Source: an uncultured Bacteroidota bacterium (GTDB lineage: Bacteria > Bacteroidota > Bacteroidia > Bacteroidales > P3). From it: a stretch of DNA of 64,000 nt. Position 1 is the first letter of the stretch, and each line of letters starts with the position of its first letter. This document shows, piece by piece, positions 1 to 8,558 of the stretch. The translations under genes and the position numbers were made by a program. A model generated the notes under the pieces. The model did no database searches, was not told where the DNA came from, and was given only the letters and a program-made list of their open reading frames with translations. The stretch covers positions 62,001-126,000 of the forward strand of contig CADBDA010000005.1 in assembly GCA_902793295.1 (NCBI GenBank), given 5' to 3'.

Positions 1-152
1 CGGACTATACTAATGTCAACGGCTTTTATATTCCCAAGAGTGACTGTTCGCTGCCTGTCTATCACGAATGGAGAGGGAAAATCAAGATCCCTTCTCACCT
101 GACTCCCAGGGATTTCATAGACCACATCATCAAGGGGACACCAATTTCGTGA
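1..152 (+). CDS. C-terminal fragment of an unidentified protein
   Basis: An open frame enters from the left edge (codons in phase with base 3) and ends at a TGA at 150-152. About 49 residues are visible, ending in HLTPRDFIDHIIKGTPIS. I do not recognise the family. The reading frame looks real because of its ordinary amino-acid mix and because it stops just before the radical SAM gene that follows on the same strand, so it is probably the preceding member of that operon. The start and most of the protein lie outside the window. Confidence 0.55.
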   Translation, partial: DYTNVNGFYIPKSDCSLPVYHEWRGKIKIPSHLTPRDFIDHIIKGTPIS

Positions 153-195
153 ACGAATTTGACTACGGATATTGATTTTAAAAGCATCATGGTGG

Positions 196-1074
196 ATGTC
201 AATATATAGTATTTTCGGCAAAGATATTCATATCAAGGAATACGGGTGCACACAGGAGGGCATCGCAGCCCAGCTTATACCGCCTTCCGTGAACATTTTT
301 GTCAAGGTCACAAACGGATGCAACGCCAGATGCAGGTTCTGTTCAAACGCAGGATCCGCAGCAGTCGGGTATTTCGACATCGGGAAACTCCTATCGGCGA
401 TAGAAGAAATAAAAGACATGGGAATACTTGTGAACAGGCTCAACATCAGCGGAGGGGAACCCTCTGTAGTGCCTGACACTGTGGAGCGTCTGCTTGAGGC
501 GATGTCACCTCACGAGGACATACACATCCATCTCAACACCAACGGCCTGCTTCCCGAAAGCCAGCATCTGATGCGCCACCCTAGATGGGACAGCATATCC
601 CTTTCCCTGCACCATTACGACATTTGTATTCTCGGCGAACTGTACGGAGTACCCATTTCTCCTGACGTCCTGCAGTTCAACGGCATCAATCTCAAAAAAG
701 TCAATGCAAGCTGCAACCTGATAAGGGGATATATCGACAATACGGACGAAGTCCACAGAATGCTCGATTTTGCGATTGACCTTGGCCTTCCGCGCATAGG
801 ATTCGTCTCTCTTATGAAAGTGAACGACTACTGCAGGGAGCGATACGTGGATTTCTCCGAGATGAATCTTGAGGACATTCCCCACGTCTATTTCACAAAG
901 TCGCAGAACCGCGGCGTGGACTGCAAGTGCAGCAATTACCTGTACAACAGGGACGCAAAGCTCCTGGAGATTTACATGCGGAACTACATGAACCCTCGCT
1001 ATTGCGAGTCATCCCTTGTGTACGACGGCCGTTTCCTGCGCCAGGGATTCCATTCCGACAACATAATAATATAG
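196..1074 (+). CDS. Radical SAM protein, MoaA-like, function unknown
   Basis: A 292-residue radical SAM enzyme. The cluster-binding motif CNARCRFC (CxxxCxxC, about residues 42-49) would hold the 4Fe-4S cluster that cleaves S-adenosylmethionine, and NISGGEP about 35 residues later is the usual SAM-contacting glycine motif. Extra cysteines near the C-terminus (DCKC, RYC) could bind a second cluster, but they do not form a clear SPASM pattern. The ATG at 196 is chosen; an in-frame TTG at 172 is an alternative, and the frame closes upstream at 160-162. Its stop codon abuts the ATG of the next radical SAM gene, so the two are almost certainly co-transcribed and perhaps co-translated. Roughly half the arginines use AGA/AGG, unlike the housekeeping genes further right, which suggests transfer. 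The substrate is unknown. Confidence 0.85.
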   Translation: MSIYSIFGKDIHIKEYGCTQEGIAAQLIPPSVNIFVKVTNGCNARCRFCSNAGSAAVGYFDIGKLLSAIEEIKDMGILVNRLNISGGEPSVVPDTVERLLEAMSPHEDIHIHLNTNGLLPESQHLMRHPRWDSISLSLHHYDICILGELYGVPISPDVLQFNGINLKKVNASCNLIRGYIDNTDEVHRMLDFAIDLGLPRIGFVSLMKVNDYCRERYVDFSEMNLEDIPHVYFTKSQNRGVDCKCSNYLYNRDAKLLEIYMRNYMNPRYCESSLVYDGRFLRQGFHSDNIII

Positions 1075-2400
1075 ATGAAGCAGATAGGAGACATATTCAA
1101 CGAGCGCAAGGACAACCCCTTGTACAATACATCCTATCCTCTCTCACCAGCGGACTGGAGACAATATGAGGCGGAAGGTCAACTGTCGTTTGACCCACGT
1201 CCAATATCGTTCTATCTGCACATCCCGTTCTGCACACAGTCCTGCTCATTCTGCGAATACACCAGGATGAGATGCCCGTCCGAAAAGGTTCAGCACCAAT
1301 ACCTGGACATTCTCGAAAATGATGTCAAGCATTTTCTTACCGTTCACAGAGCAACCGTGTTGGAAGGATGCGACATTGGTGGCGGAACACCCACGGCTCT
1401 CTGCGATTCAGCCTTTGCACGCCTGATGGAGCTGTACAAATACATAATAGAACAGACGAGTCAGACGGGCGACTACGAACCGAGCATAGAGGCGACATCG
1501 GGAACACTCGGATTCAACCGTATCAGGATGATTGCCGAAGCGGGGATAAAAAGAGTCTCCATCGGCATACAAACCGCCGACAGGGTCATCCTTCACAACC
1601 ACAAAAGGAACTGCAGCGATCCCCTGATAAGTGTTTGCAGAACGATTGAAAGGCTTCGTCGCGAAGGAATAAGCAAGGTGAACATAGACCTTATGTACGG
1701 AATGAGAAATCAGACTCTTGAAACCGTAGATTCAGACATCAAGGCAATACGTATGTTGTCTCCCCAGCAGGTGACCTTGTATGAATTGAGGACAAATATG
1801 AACGGATACGGGTTTTCGATGTCAAAAGAGGATCTGTTTCAAATGTATGGACGGTATTATGATGCCCTTGTGAAAATGGGCTACCATGCAATGTTTGGGC
1901 AGAACACATTCAGTCTCGATAGCAACGACAAGGGTGTCTCATCATATCTGCGGCACAGGATGACAGAAGGGAGTGACTACGTGGGATTCGGTGTCTCCGC
2001 ACAGAGCATGAGCAGATTCGGCGTTTCTTACAATATTCATAAAGGCAAGGTCCTCACGGACATCGACCTGAACGCTTCTTCCTACAATTCCGGCAGACAT
2101 TACAGACTGCCTCCATCAGAATTGGCATCGAAATACATTGCCATATCTGCCTATAACGGACGGTTCTCATTGGCAAAGGTGTCGGAAATATTGGGGGAAG
2201 ATGCTCGCTACCATTTCCGAGACGTCATCAGCTTTTGTACAGACAACGGCTTGATAAGTGTTGACGGCGACACAGTGAATATCACACACGACGGCTTCAA
2301 ATACTATGGAGCGGTGTTTTCCTTGTTCTATCTGCCTCCACATCTTTTGCCCTCAGCTTCCAACAATAAGTGTGACTTGTTTTCTTTATTTCTATCATAG
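1075..2400 (+). CDS. HemN/HemW-like radical SAM protein
   Basis: A 441-residue radical SAM protein of the coproporphyrinogen-oxidase-like (HemN/HemW) family. HIPFCTQSCSFC (cysteines about 53, 57 and 60) is the typical HemN-type CxxxCxxC motif, GGGTPTAL is the SAM-binding loop, and the C-terminal third resembles the HemN C-terminal domain. True HemN makes protoporphyrinogen; HemW-like relatives transfer haem or act as methyltransferases or cyclopropanases, so haem synthesis should not be assumed. It starts immediately after the stop of the preceding radical SAM gene (0-nt gap), which points to one pathway needing two radical steps. Codon use is rich in AGG, AGA and ATA as in its partner. A specialised-metabolite or peptide-modification role is an inference only. 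Confidence 0.85.
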   Translation: MKQIGDIFNERKDNPLYNTSYPLSPADWRQYEAEGQLSFDPRPISFYLHIPFCTQSCSFCEYTRMRCPSEKVQHQYLDILENDVKHFLTVHRATVLEGCDIGGGTPTALCDSAFARLMELYKYIIEQTSQTGDYEPSIEATSGTLGFNRIRMIAEAGIKRVSIGIQTADRVILHNHKRNCSDPLISVCRTIERLRREGISKVNIDLMYGMRNQTLETVDSDIKAIRMLSPQQVTLYELRTNMNGYGFSMSKEDLFQMYGRYYDALVKMGYHAMFGQNTFSLDSNDKGVSSYLRHRMTEGSDYVGFGVSAQSMSRFGVSYNIHKGKVLTDIDLNASSYNSGRHYRLPPSELASKYIAISAYNGRFSLAKVSEILGEDARYHFRDVISFCTDNGLISVDGDTVNITHDGFKYYGAVFSLFYLPPHLLPSASNNKCDLFSLFLS

Positions 2401-2446
2401 ATGTCATTCTAAAATCCTATATATTAACGAATAAATATATCATACC

Positions 2447-3109
2447 ATGAGAAAAATAGCAGCTTTCTTGTTCATGAGTCTTTTGACTTTCTTTTCTTCT
2501 CAGGCGCAGCAAACAAGAGTGACGCTGACCGGCACATTGCAGATGGAGGTGCTCTCGGCTTCCGGTGACCATGATTTCATCTCGAATTGGAGGCAAACGG
2601 ATAACAACAGCGAATTCATCAACTTTGTCCTGTATACCGACAATGCGGTGGATGTCAATAGGTTTGCCGATGTCTATGGATTGCTGGATCCGCAGGAATA
2701 CAGCAATCAGATCGCCTTCTCGCTGAGGTCTGCAGACCTGCGTATGGGCCGTGAATTTGCGAAAAAGTATGCCAACCGCCGTGTCCGGGTGACGGGCACC
2801 CTGTCCGTCTCGATGGCGGGGTGGCGCAACAGTCCGAATGTGCTGTTCGAGGTGGAGGAGATTGCCGTCATCGACCCTTGTCTTGAGTGTAAAAGGTCGT
2901 ACAATTTCATGACCGAGGATGATCCGAGTGTGAATGTGGAACTTGTCAACAAATGCGACAAGGATATCGTGGTGTGGATTGAACGCTACGGAAGCGGTGG
3001 CGATCAGGAGGAGTTCGTGGTCCGGGCGCATGATAGCGCTTTCATCAGTGGCTACGACAACACCATCAGGGTGGTCAAAGTGTACTCCGTCCGCGAACCC
3101 GGCGAATAG
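2447..3109 (+). CDS. Secreted hypothetical protein
   Basis: 220 residues beginning with a signal peptide (MRKIAAFLFMSLLTFFSSQA, cleavage near AQQ), so probably exported to the periplasm or surface. The mature part is beta-rich, with RVRVTGTLSVSM in the middle that recalls small OB-like secreted domains, and a C-terminal part containing a CLEC pair. I do not recognise a named family with confidence. It lies 46 nt after the radical SAM gene but has different codon use and probably belongs to the resident genome. It converges with the DUF6266 gene. Confidence 0.7.
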   Translation: MRKIAAFLFMSLLTFFSSQAQQTRVTLTGTLQMEVLSASGDHDFISNWRQTDNNSEFINFVLYTDNAVDVNRFADVYGLLDPQEYSNQIAFSLRSADLRMGREFAKKYANRRVRVTGTLSVSMAGWRNSPNVLFEVEEIAVIDPCLECKRSYNFMTEDDPSVNVELVNKCDKDIVVWIERYGSGGDQEEFVVRAHDSAFISGYDNTIRVVKVYSVREPGE

Positions 3110-3161
3110 TCGAAAACCGCTGTCCTCCAACAGTTGTACTGCATTATCATCGCAGCTCCAT

Positions 3162-4505
3162 TCATAAAACCTGAAAATAGACGCTGTCGCTGACCGATTC
3201 GTCGTGTGCCGATGCAAATGCGGCATAGAGGTGTATCGGCCCGCCTTGCTGCCATGTCGTCGGCGTCTGCAGTACCGCCACGGCGTCTCCGCGCTTCGCT
3301 GCGTCAAGGTCTGTCGTCGCCTCGCCCAGCGCCTCGTGGTACAGTGCCACCATCAGCCGGTCTCCGGCTTGTCCGCCGTCGGCGTGCCAGCGGATCCGTA
3401 TCCCCGAAGGTGTGCGCTCCGCCGTCAAATCCTTGGGGTGGGGGAGTGGCCCTTCCGAAAGCCGTAGCACCTTATAGTCGGGCTGCGTGCCTTCGCCGAA
3501 AGTCGCATAGGCGTGCTTGTAGTTGAGCTTGATGGCGGCGTTCAGTTGCGTCATCTGTGTCGCATAGCGTTGCAGCCCTACTTTTAAAAAGTCGTTCAGC
3601 TGTCGCAACATCCGCGTCAGGTTGCCAAAGCGTTCGTTGGCGCGTTGCTTGGCTGGGGTGGGCGCTTTCTTGATTTTGTATCGGCTCCGCAGACAGTGCT
3701 TCCCCATGTTGTCGTAGGCTATCATCGGCCCTAGCACTCCGCTCACTTTGGCCACATGCTGACGGTCTGCATCGCTGGGCTCCCAGTCGTCGTCCATCTT
3801 GCGCTTCCGTTTCCGACGAACTTTCTGGTTTGTCGTGTATATTGTCCTGGCAAAATCGCCCTCGTCCTGCTCGCCGAAGACTACGGCCAACGGTCCGAAA
3901 TGAACGGAACGGCTGACTTCGTGCCCGTCCGCCACACATGCAAAAACGGCCACCTCGGCTGCCGCGGCGTCGCCTTTCCATGCATAGGGCAATGCGATGC
4001 GGGCACTCCCGTCCGTAATCGTCGCGGCTGCTTCCGTCACAACGGCTTCTTCGCGTTCGGCATGGAAAACCATCACCATCAGTGTCTCTGTGGCTCTTCC
4101 GCGCCGTGGTGTCCATGTCAACACGATGCGGCCTTCTTCCGCCCGACAACAGAGGGCTTCCGGCAACGTAAGGGTCCCTTCCGAAACGACTAGCTGGTCG
4201 AACGCTATCTTGTAGTCCGGCCATGTGCCGCCAATCCCGTGCTTCATGTTCGCCGATATGAACGCGTGTTGGGCGTTGCTCTTGCTTGTACCTTGGAAAC
4301 CGACTTTCAGATAGGCTTTTGCAACGGTGGCAAAGCGGGTCAGCAGCGCGAATTTCCGACTGGCTTGCTTCTGGGCCTCCGTTTTCTTCTTGGACGGTCC
4401 TTGCTGCCTCGCTTTCACCACGATTTTGTCCTTCCACCGGCTGACGGTGAGGGGGCCTAGGATGCCGGTGAATCCGTCATGGTCTTCGGGGGAGATCTTT
4501 GCCAT
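3162..4505 (-). CDS. Tandem DUF6266 protein
   Basis: 447 residues made of two copies of the Bacteroidetes family DUF6266. Copy 1 (about 1-228) starts GFTGILGPLTVSRWKDK and has a TWPDYKI segment and a predicted beta-sandwich half ending at HEVSRSVHFGPL. Copy 2 (about 250-447) repeats the order with SGVLGPM, TQPDYKV and ESVSDSVYFQVL. The usual family member, as I remember it, is a single unit of about 210 residues. A basic linker (KVRRKRKRKMDDDWE) joins the halves. There is no signal peptide. Function is unknown; family members are often found near mobile or surface genes. Start is the ATG at 4505. Confidence 0.75.
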   Translation of the reverse strand: MAKISPEDHDGFTGILGPLTVSRWKDKIVVKARQQGPSKKKTEAQKQASRKFALLTRFATVAKAYLKVGFQGTSKSNAQHAFISANMKHGIGGTWPDYKIAFDQLVVSEGTLTLPEALCCRAEEGRIVLTWTPRRGRATETLMVMVFHAEREEAVVTEAAATITDGSARIALPYAWKGDAAAAEVAVFACVADGHEVSRSVHFGPLAVVFGEQDEGDFARTIYTTNQKVRRKRKRKMDDDWEPSDADRQHVAKVSGVLGPMIAYDNMGKHCLRSRYKIKKAPTPAKQRANERFGNLTRMLRQLNDFLKVGLQRYATQMTQLNAAIKLNYKHAYATFGEGTQPDYKVLRLSEGPLPHPKDLTAERTPSGIRIRWHADGGQAGDRLMVALYHEALGEATTDLDAAKRGDAVAVLQTPTTWQQGGPIHLYAAFASAHDESVSDSVYFQVL

Positions 4506-4606
4506 AGTCCAAAATCGTTTGTCGGTTGATGGGTCTGGTTGCTTGTCGCTTTGGGTGTGTTAAAGTGGAAATCATTCGGTTGGCGTGTGCCTCTTTGGGC
4601 TCCTCG

Positions 4607-5446
4607 TCACACCGCCTGCGGCAGGTCGAACAGCTGCTTGCAATAGTCGGTCAGCCGCACGTGATGCGCCAACCAGGCTATGGGCAGCCGTATGTTGATC
4701 GTTCCGCAGGCATATGGGCCTATCTCGTAGATGTTGTATTGCATTACCAGCTGGGCGTTCTCCAAGTCGATGCAGACGTTATCCGAGGCGTACACGTTCT
4801 TTATGTCAAAAAGACAATCGAGGATATCCGCATTTTCTGGCAGCGTTGCAGCAGCTTTTCGTACAGCATCAGCCAAATGGGTGGTGTCCATCAGATCTGT
4901 CAGCGTGACGATGCGGTCTTCTCGTATGTCGTAGTTGACATATTGGAGATTCGACAACGGGTGTGCAGCACCAAAACCATAGGTTGCCTCGCTAATCAGA
5001 AAAACATACATGGGAGCAGAAGTCAAACATTCCATTTCTTTGTGACAGAAATTGTTGACGTTATTGTTGCTGCCGTCGGTTATTTCAATGGGTTTGTCGT
5101 CGGTCAGTCCGTAGAGATCCGTCGACTTCAGGAATTTTTGTGCTGCCTTGTCAAAATCGGTCGTTTCGTTACCAAAGAGGATGTTCAGTAGCGCCTGCTG
5201 CAGGATGGGATGGTCTCCGGTCGGCCACATGATGTCGTAGCTTCGGCAGTCCACTACGGTCCCGAACATCTCCTCGCCTGTCTCCAATTTGTAGTATTTC
5301 GCGGCTGTACGTTTCTCCATTTGCAGCGTGTCCACATTGTCTGTCAGGGTGTCCACTGCCAAGATGCTGTCCGCTCCTTTGCCTTTGCCGTTGCATGCCG
5401 TCAGGGCGACGGCCGCCAGCAGTATATAAAATAATGCTTTCTTCAT
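4607..5446 (-). CDS. Lipoprotein with DUF3298/RsiV-like domain
   Basis: 279 residues. The start chosen is the ATG at 5446, which gives a clean lipoprotein signal (MKKALFYILLAAVALTAC, Cys 18); the frame continues 26 codons further upstream but that extension is basic and non-signal-like. The C-terminal half (GFGAAHPLSNLQYVNYDI, then RIVTLTDLMD, ending in the INIRLPIAWL segment) resembles the DUF3298 (RsiV-type) domain of Bacteroidetes lipoproteins. It is probably anchored in the inner leaflet of the outer membrane or periplasm. It is read in the same direction as, and downstream of, the ABC transporter genes, but the 116-nt gap leaves operon membership open. Confidence 0.7.
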   Translation of the reverse strand: MKKALFYILLAAVALTACNGKGKGADSILAVDTLTDNVDTLQMEKRTAAKYYKLETGEEMFGTVVDCRSYDIMWPTGDHPILQQALLNILFGNETTDFDKAAQKFLKSTDLYGLTDDKPIEITDGSNNNVNNFCHKEMECLTSAPMYVFLISEATYGFGAAHPLSNLQYVNYDIREDRIVTLTDLMDTTHLADAVRKAAATLPENADILDCLFDIKNVYASDNVCIDLENAQLVMQYNIYEIGPYACGTINIRLPIAWLAHHVRLTDYCKQLFDLPQAV

Positions 5447-5562
5447 AATTGCTTTGTGGGTTGGGTGTTGATGTGGTGTCGGGTGTCGAAAGTCCTGCCG
5501 GGTGCATCTTTGGGTGGCGCTCACCTCCGCCGGACTTCAACCCCCTGGGGCCATTGCGGTCT

Positions 5563-6648
5563 TTAGAGGATAAATTTCACTCGGAAGCCTCGTTTGGTGG
5601 GCTCTTCAATAATCTCTTTGCACAGCGAGCGCAGGGTGTCGAGGGTCTGTGGGTCGCATCCGGGCTGTTGCAGCGGCGACTGGTCGGTGCCTTCCTTCAT
5701 GAAGTCGAGGGCGGTGGTGTCGTATTGTTCGCTGTAGGTCAGACGCAAAGTGAACGGGTAGCGTGTCGACATGACGGACTGTATCATCAGGTCGGTGATG
5801 CGGTCGGCCGCGTCGCGTTTGGCAGCGATGTTGTATTTGTTGCAGAATCCGCCCATCTGCGAGTGCACGTCGAGAATGTCGTAGTCGGGTCCGTCCACCT
5901 CAAAGACCAGCTTGTGGATGCGCTGCACGAAGGCCTTGGTGGCGCTGTGAACCGGATGGTCGAAAATCTGCTCGGGTGTGCCGTCTTCGTAAATGATGCC
6001 TTCGTTCATGAAGAAGATGCGGGTGCTCACGTCGTGTGCGAATTTCATCTCGTGGGTCACAATGAGCATCGTCATTCCTTCCGATGCCAGCTGGCGCAAC
6101 ACGCTCAGCACTTCGCCCACCATCGTCGGATCCAATGCCGACGTCGGCTCGTCGAACAGTATCACCTCGGGGTGCATGGCCAGGCATCGGGCGATGGCCA
6201 CACGCTGTTTCTGTCCGCCCGACAGGTCCGATGGCATAACGTTGGCCTTCTCGGCCATGCCCACCTTGCGCAACATCGCCATGGCTTCCTCTTCGGCCTG
6301 TTGGCGTGTCAGGTGGCGCAGCTTCATCGGCGCAAAGGTCACGTTGTCCAGTATGCTCATGTGCTCGAAGAGGTTGAAGCTCTGGAACACCATGCCCATC
6401 TTCTGGCGCAGCTTGTTCAGCGGATAGCCTTTGGCCAGTATGTTCTCTCCGTCGACGATGATTTCCCCTCCCGTGGGCGGGTCCAGCAGGTTGATGGCAC
6501 GCAGAAAGGTGCTCTTGCCTGTGCCCGACGGGCCGATGATGCTGATCACTTCGCCGGGATTGATTTCGCAGTTGACGTCCTTCAGTACCGTGAATACCGA
6601 GCCGTCGGGGTCTATATAACTCTTGCTGAGATGCTTGATGGTAATCAT
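5563..6648 (-). CDS. Polar amino-acid ABC transporter ATPase with extra C-terminal domain
   Basis: 361 residues. Residues 1-247 are a canonical GlnQ/HisP-type ATPase: Walker [11 protein letters not shown]-loop at VFQSFNLF, signature LSGGQKQR, Walker [14 protein letters not shown], switch His in [11 protein letters not shown]. Family members usually stop at about 240-255 residues; here 114 more residues (DNA about 5566-5907) follow. The tail has the order helix ([14 protein letters not shown]), strand ([18 protein letters not shown]) and a C-terminal helix-strand ([19 protein letters not shown]), which recalls a degenerate GHKL/anti-sigma-like (HATPase_c_2) fold; that reading is inference. It lies 70 nt downstream of its permease partner and is presumably co-transcribed, powering uptake of a polar amino acid at the inner membrane. 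Confidence 0.9.
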   Translation of the reverse strand: MITIKHLSKSYIDPDGSVFTVLKDVNCEINPGEVISIIGPSGTGKSTFLRAINLLDPPTGGEIIVDGENILAKGYPLNKLRQKMGMVFQSFNLFEHMSILDNVTFAPMKLRHLTRQQAEEEAMAMLRKVGMAEKANVMPSDLSGGQKQRVAIARCLAMHPEVILFDEPTSALDPTMVGEVLSVLRQLASEGMTMLIVTHEMKFAHDVSTRIFFMNEGIIYEDGTPEQIFDHPVHSATKAFVQRIHKLVFEVDGPDYDILDVHSQMGGFCNKYNIAAKRDAADRITDLMIQSVMSTRYPFTLRLTYSEQYDTTALDFMKEGTDQSPLQQPGCDPQTLDTLRSLCKEIIEEPTKRGFRVKFIL

Positions 6649-6718
6649 TTCTTTTGCGTTTTTTGCTGTGAATCCGTAAACCTTAAGACTTGTTCCTTGA
6701 TGCTAGTACCTTTGCCGT

Positions 6719-8200
6719 TCATCCTTTTTTCTTCACACACAGGTCCAGCGCTTTGCCCAGCAGCCAGGCAAGGATGAAGTAGATGATCGTGACGATCAGC
6801 AGCGGGAAGAATGCGTCGAAGGTGCGGTTGCGGATCATGTCGCTCGCGCGTGTCAGGTCTTGTATGGCGATGTATCCTACGATGGAGGTGTTCTTGACCA
6901 GCGAGATGGCCTCGCCCTTATACACGGGCATCACGCTTTTCAGTGCCTGCGGGAAAACGATGTATCGGAAGGTCTGCCAACGTGTGAATCCGATGGCCAG
7001 TCCGGCTTCCGTCTGCCCGTGGCTGACCGACTGGATGGCGGTGCGGAACATCTCGCTGACGTAGGCGGCAAAGTTCAACGCGAAGGCCACCACGGCAACG
7101 GCGGTGGCGCCCATGCCGGTGCCTGCCAGCACAACGTAGAACATGATCATCAGAAACACCAGCATCGGTATGCCTCGCATCACGTCGATGTATATCTTCG
7201 CCGTCTGTTTCAACCATTTGCGGCGGCTCATCCGCATCCAGCAAATCCCGGCGCCAAACAACGATCCCAACAGGATCGACAGCACGGCTATCTTCACCGT
7301 CTCCCACAGGCCGCCGGTGATGTAGCGCCAGCGGTTTTCGACTATCAGGTTGTTATGGAAGGCTTGCTTGATGCCGCCCCAGAATCCGAGACGCTCCTTG
7401 ATGGTCTCGTCTTTGACATAGTAGCCGGGATGGGCGCTGAAATGGCTCGTGGCAAAGTCCATCGTGGCTTGCCGCTCTTCGGTGATGAAGATGGCTCCGC
7501 CCAGAATGTCGATATTGCCGGCTTGCAAGGCTGGAACGGCCGAACTCGTCGGGTAGAACTGGAACTCCACGGGACGGCCCACATAGCGCGCAAAACGTTG
7601 CAACAGCTCAGGCTCCAGTCCGCGCCACTCCTGCTCTACGGGGAATGCCACCGGCGGCAGGTTGATGGCCTCGCCAATCTTTATCGGCTCGCCGCTGGGC
7701 TCCGGCCCCATGTCGGGCAGCTGCACGCTCGACGGCGTGTCGCACAGAAACCATCGGTCGTAGATGGCCTGCATCTCGCCTGTGGCAATCAGCGAGTCGA
7801 TAAACTTGCTCAACTTTTCGCGCAATTCGTTCGGACCCTTGCGGAACACCAGTCCGCAGGGGAAATTCTTCTCGCCGCGCAACGCCAGACGTACGCCCAG
7901 CCTTCGTTGTTCGTCGGGCGGAATGATACAGTCGTCGTTCACCATCACGTCGGCCTGGCCGCCAATGACGGCTTCGATGCAGTCCGTCTGTGTGTTAAAG
8001 CATAGCTTGGTGATGTCTGTACGGGGCGACATCATGATTTCGTAAACCGAACCGGCATTGTAGGCAACCTTGTGCCCTATGATGTCCGATTCTTTTTGCA
8101 AATCAAATCCCTGCTGGCTCTCTTTCCCGCAGCCCGGCAACAAAAATAAAAGTGCCGTACATGCCAGAAATAGAATTCTCTTCGTTCGTTTCATTAGCAT
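6719..8200 (-). CDS. Fused amino-acid binding lipoprotein-permease with permuted lobes
   Basis: 493 residues: lipoprotein signal (lipobox LLPGC, Cys 24), a type-3 solute-binding region, then a HisM/GlnP-type permease (about 295-490, EAA loop near 399-425). In ordinary SBP_bac_3 proteins lobe 1 comes first. Here residues 36-152 match lobe 2 and the family C-terminus (HKVAYNAGSVYE, ADVMVNDD, GLVFRKGPNELREKL, MQAIYDRWF), and residues 172-265 match lobe 1 (RGLEPELLQRFARYVG, VPALQAGNIDILGGAIFI, TEERQATMDFA). The order lobe 2-lobe 1-permease is therefore circularly permuted, or the remnant of a double-domain ancestor. Start ATG 8200; an ATG at 8194 is equally possible. It is followed by the ATPase gene, giving a complete importer for a polar amino acid, possibly glutamine. 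Confidence 0.88.
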   Translation of the reverse strand: MLMKRTKRILFLACTALLFLLPGCGKESQQGFDLQKESDIIGHKVAYNAGSVYEIMMSPRTDITKLCFNTQTDCIEAVIGGQADVMVNDDCIIPPDEQRRLGVRLALRGEKNFPCGLVFRKGPNELREKLSKFIDSLIATGEMQAIYDRWFLCDTPSSVQLPDMGPEPSGEPIKIGEAINLPPVAFPVEQEWRGLEPELLQRFARYVGRPVEFQFYPTSSAVPALQAGNIDILGGAIFITEERQATMDFATSHFSAHPGYYVKDETIKERLGFWGGIKQAFHNNLIVENRWRYITGGLWETVKIAVLSILLGSLFGAGICWMRMSRRKWLKQTAKIYIDVMRGIPMLVFLMIMFYVVLAGTGMGATAVAVVAFALNFAAYVSEMFRTAIQSVSHGQTEAGLAIGFTRWQTFRYIVFPQALKSVMPVYKGEAISLVKNTSIVGYIAIQDLTRASDMIRNRTFDAFFPLLIVTIIYFILAWLLGKALDLCVKKKG

Positions 8201-8429
8201 TATGTGGCTATGTTGTTAATTGTATTATAGATAATTGTATTCTGTTCTGTAAAGATGTGGGCGTGGCGGCCCGAAATGGGATGCCGTTGATGCAAACCCG
8301 CCGATGCACGTCTCGCATCCTTCATCCGCTTTCTTGTCTGTAAACGCTTTCCCATCGGAATTATTGTATATTCCCGCTCTTTTTTGTCCCTCCATCCCGC
8401 TTTTGCTACAAAAATTTTATTTGTATGTC

Positions 8430-8457
8430 TTGATTTAGAAAAAATTATGTATTTTTG
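8430..8457 (+). promoter_or_regulatory. thrS promoter (-33 TTG, -7 TATTTTTG)
   Basis: TATTTTTG at 8450-8457 fits the Bacteroidetes -7 consensus TAnnTTTG, with a TTG at 8430-8432 about 18 nt upstream. It would give a leader of about 95 nt before the thrS ATG. The 358-nt gap 8201-8558 between the divergent transporter and thrS holds this promoter and nothing else I can identify. Confidence 0.6.
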
Positions 8458-8558
8458 CATTTCGTAATTGTGTGTAAAAGTAATCGAAAATTCACTTCAA
8501 TTGCTTTTGCACCAGTGGTTTATGAATATATATTTTAATTGTTGAAACAACTTTTTTT

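Noticed and set aside
1075..2400. Assignment as genuine HemN for haem synthesis
   Set aside because: The family match is general, the gene sits with another radical SAM of unknown role, and the atypical codon use argues against a core haem gene.
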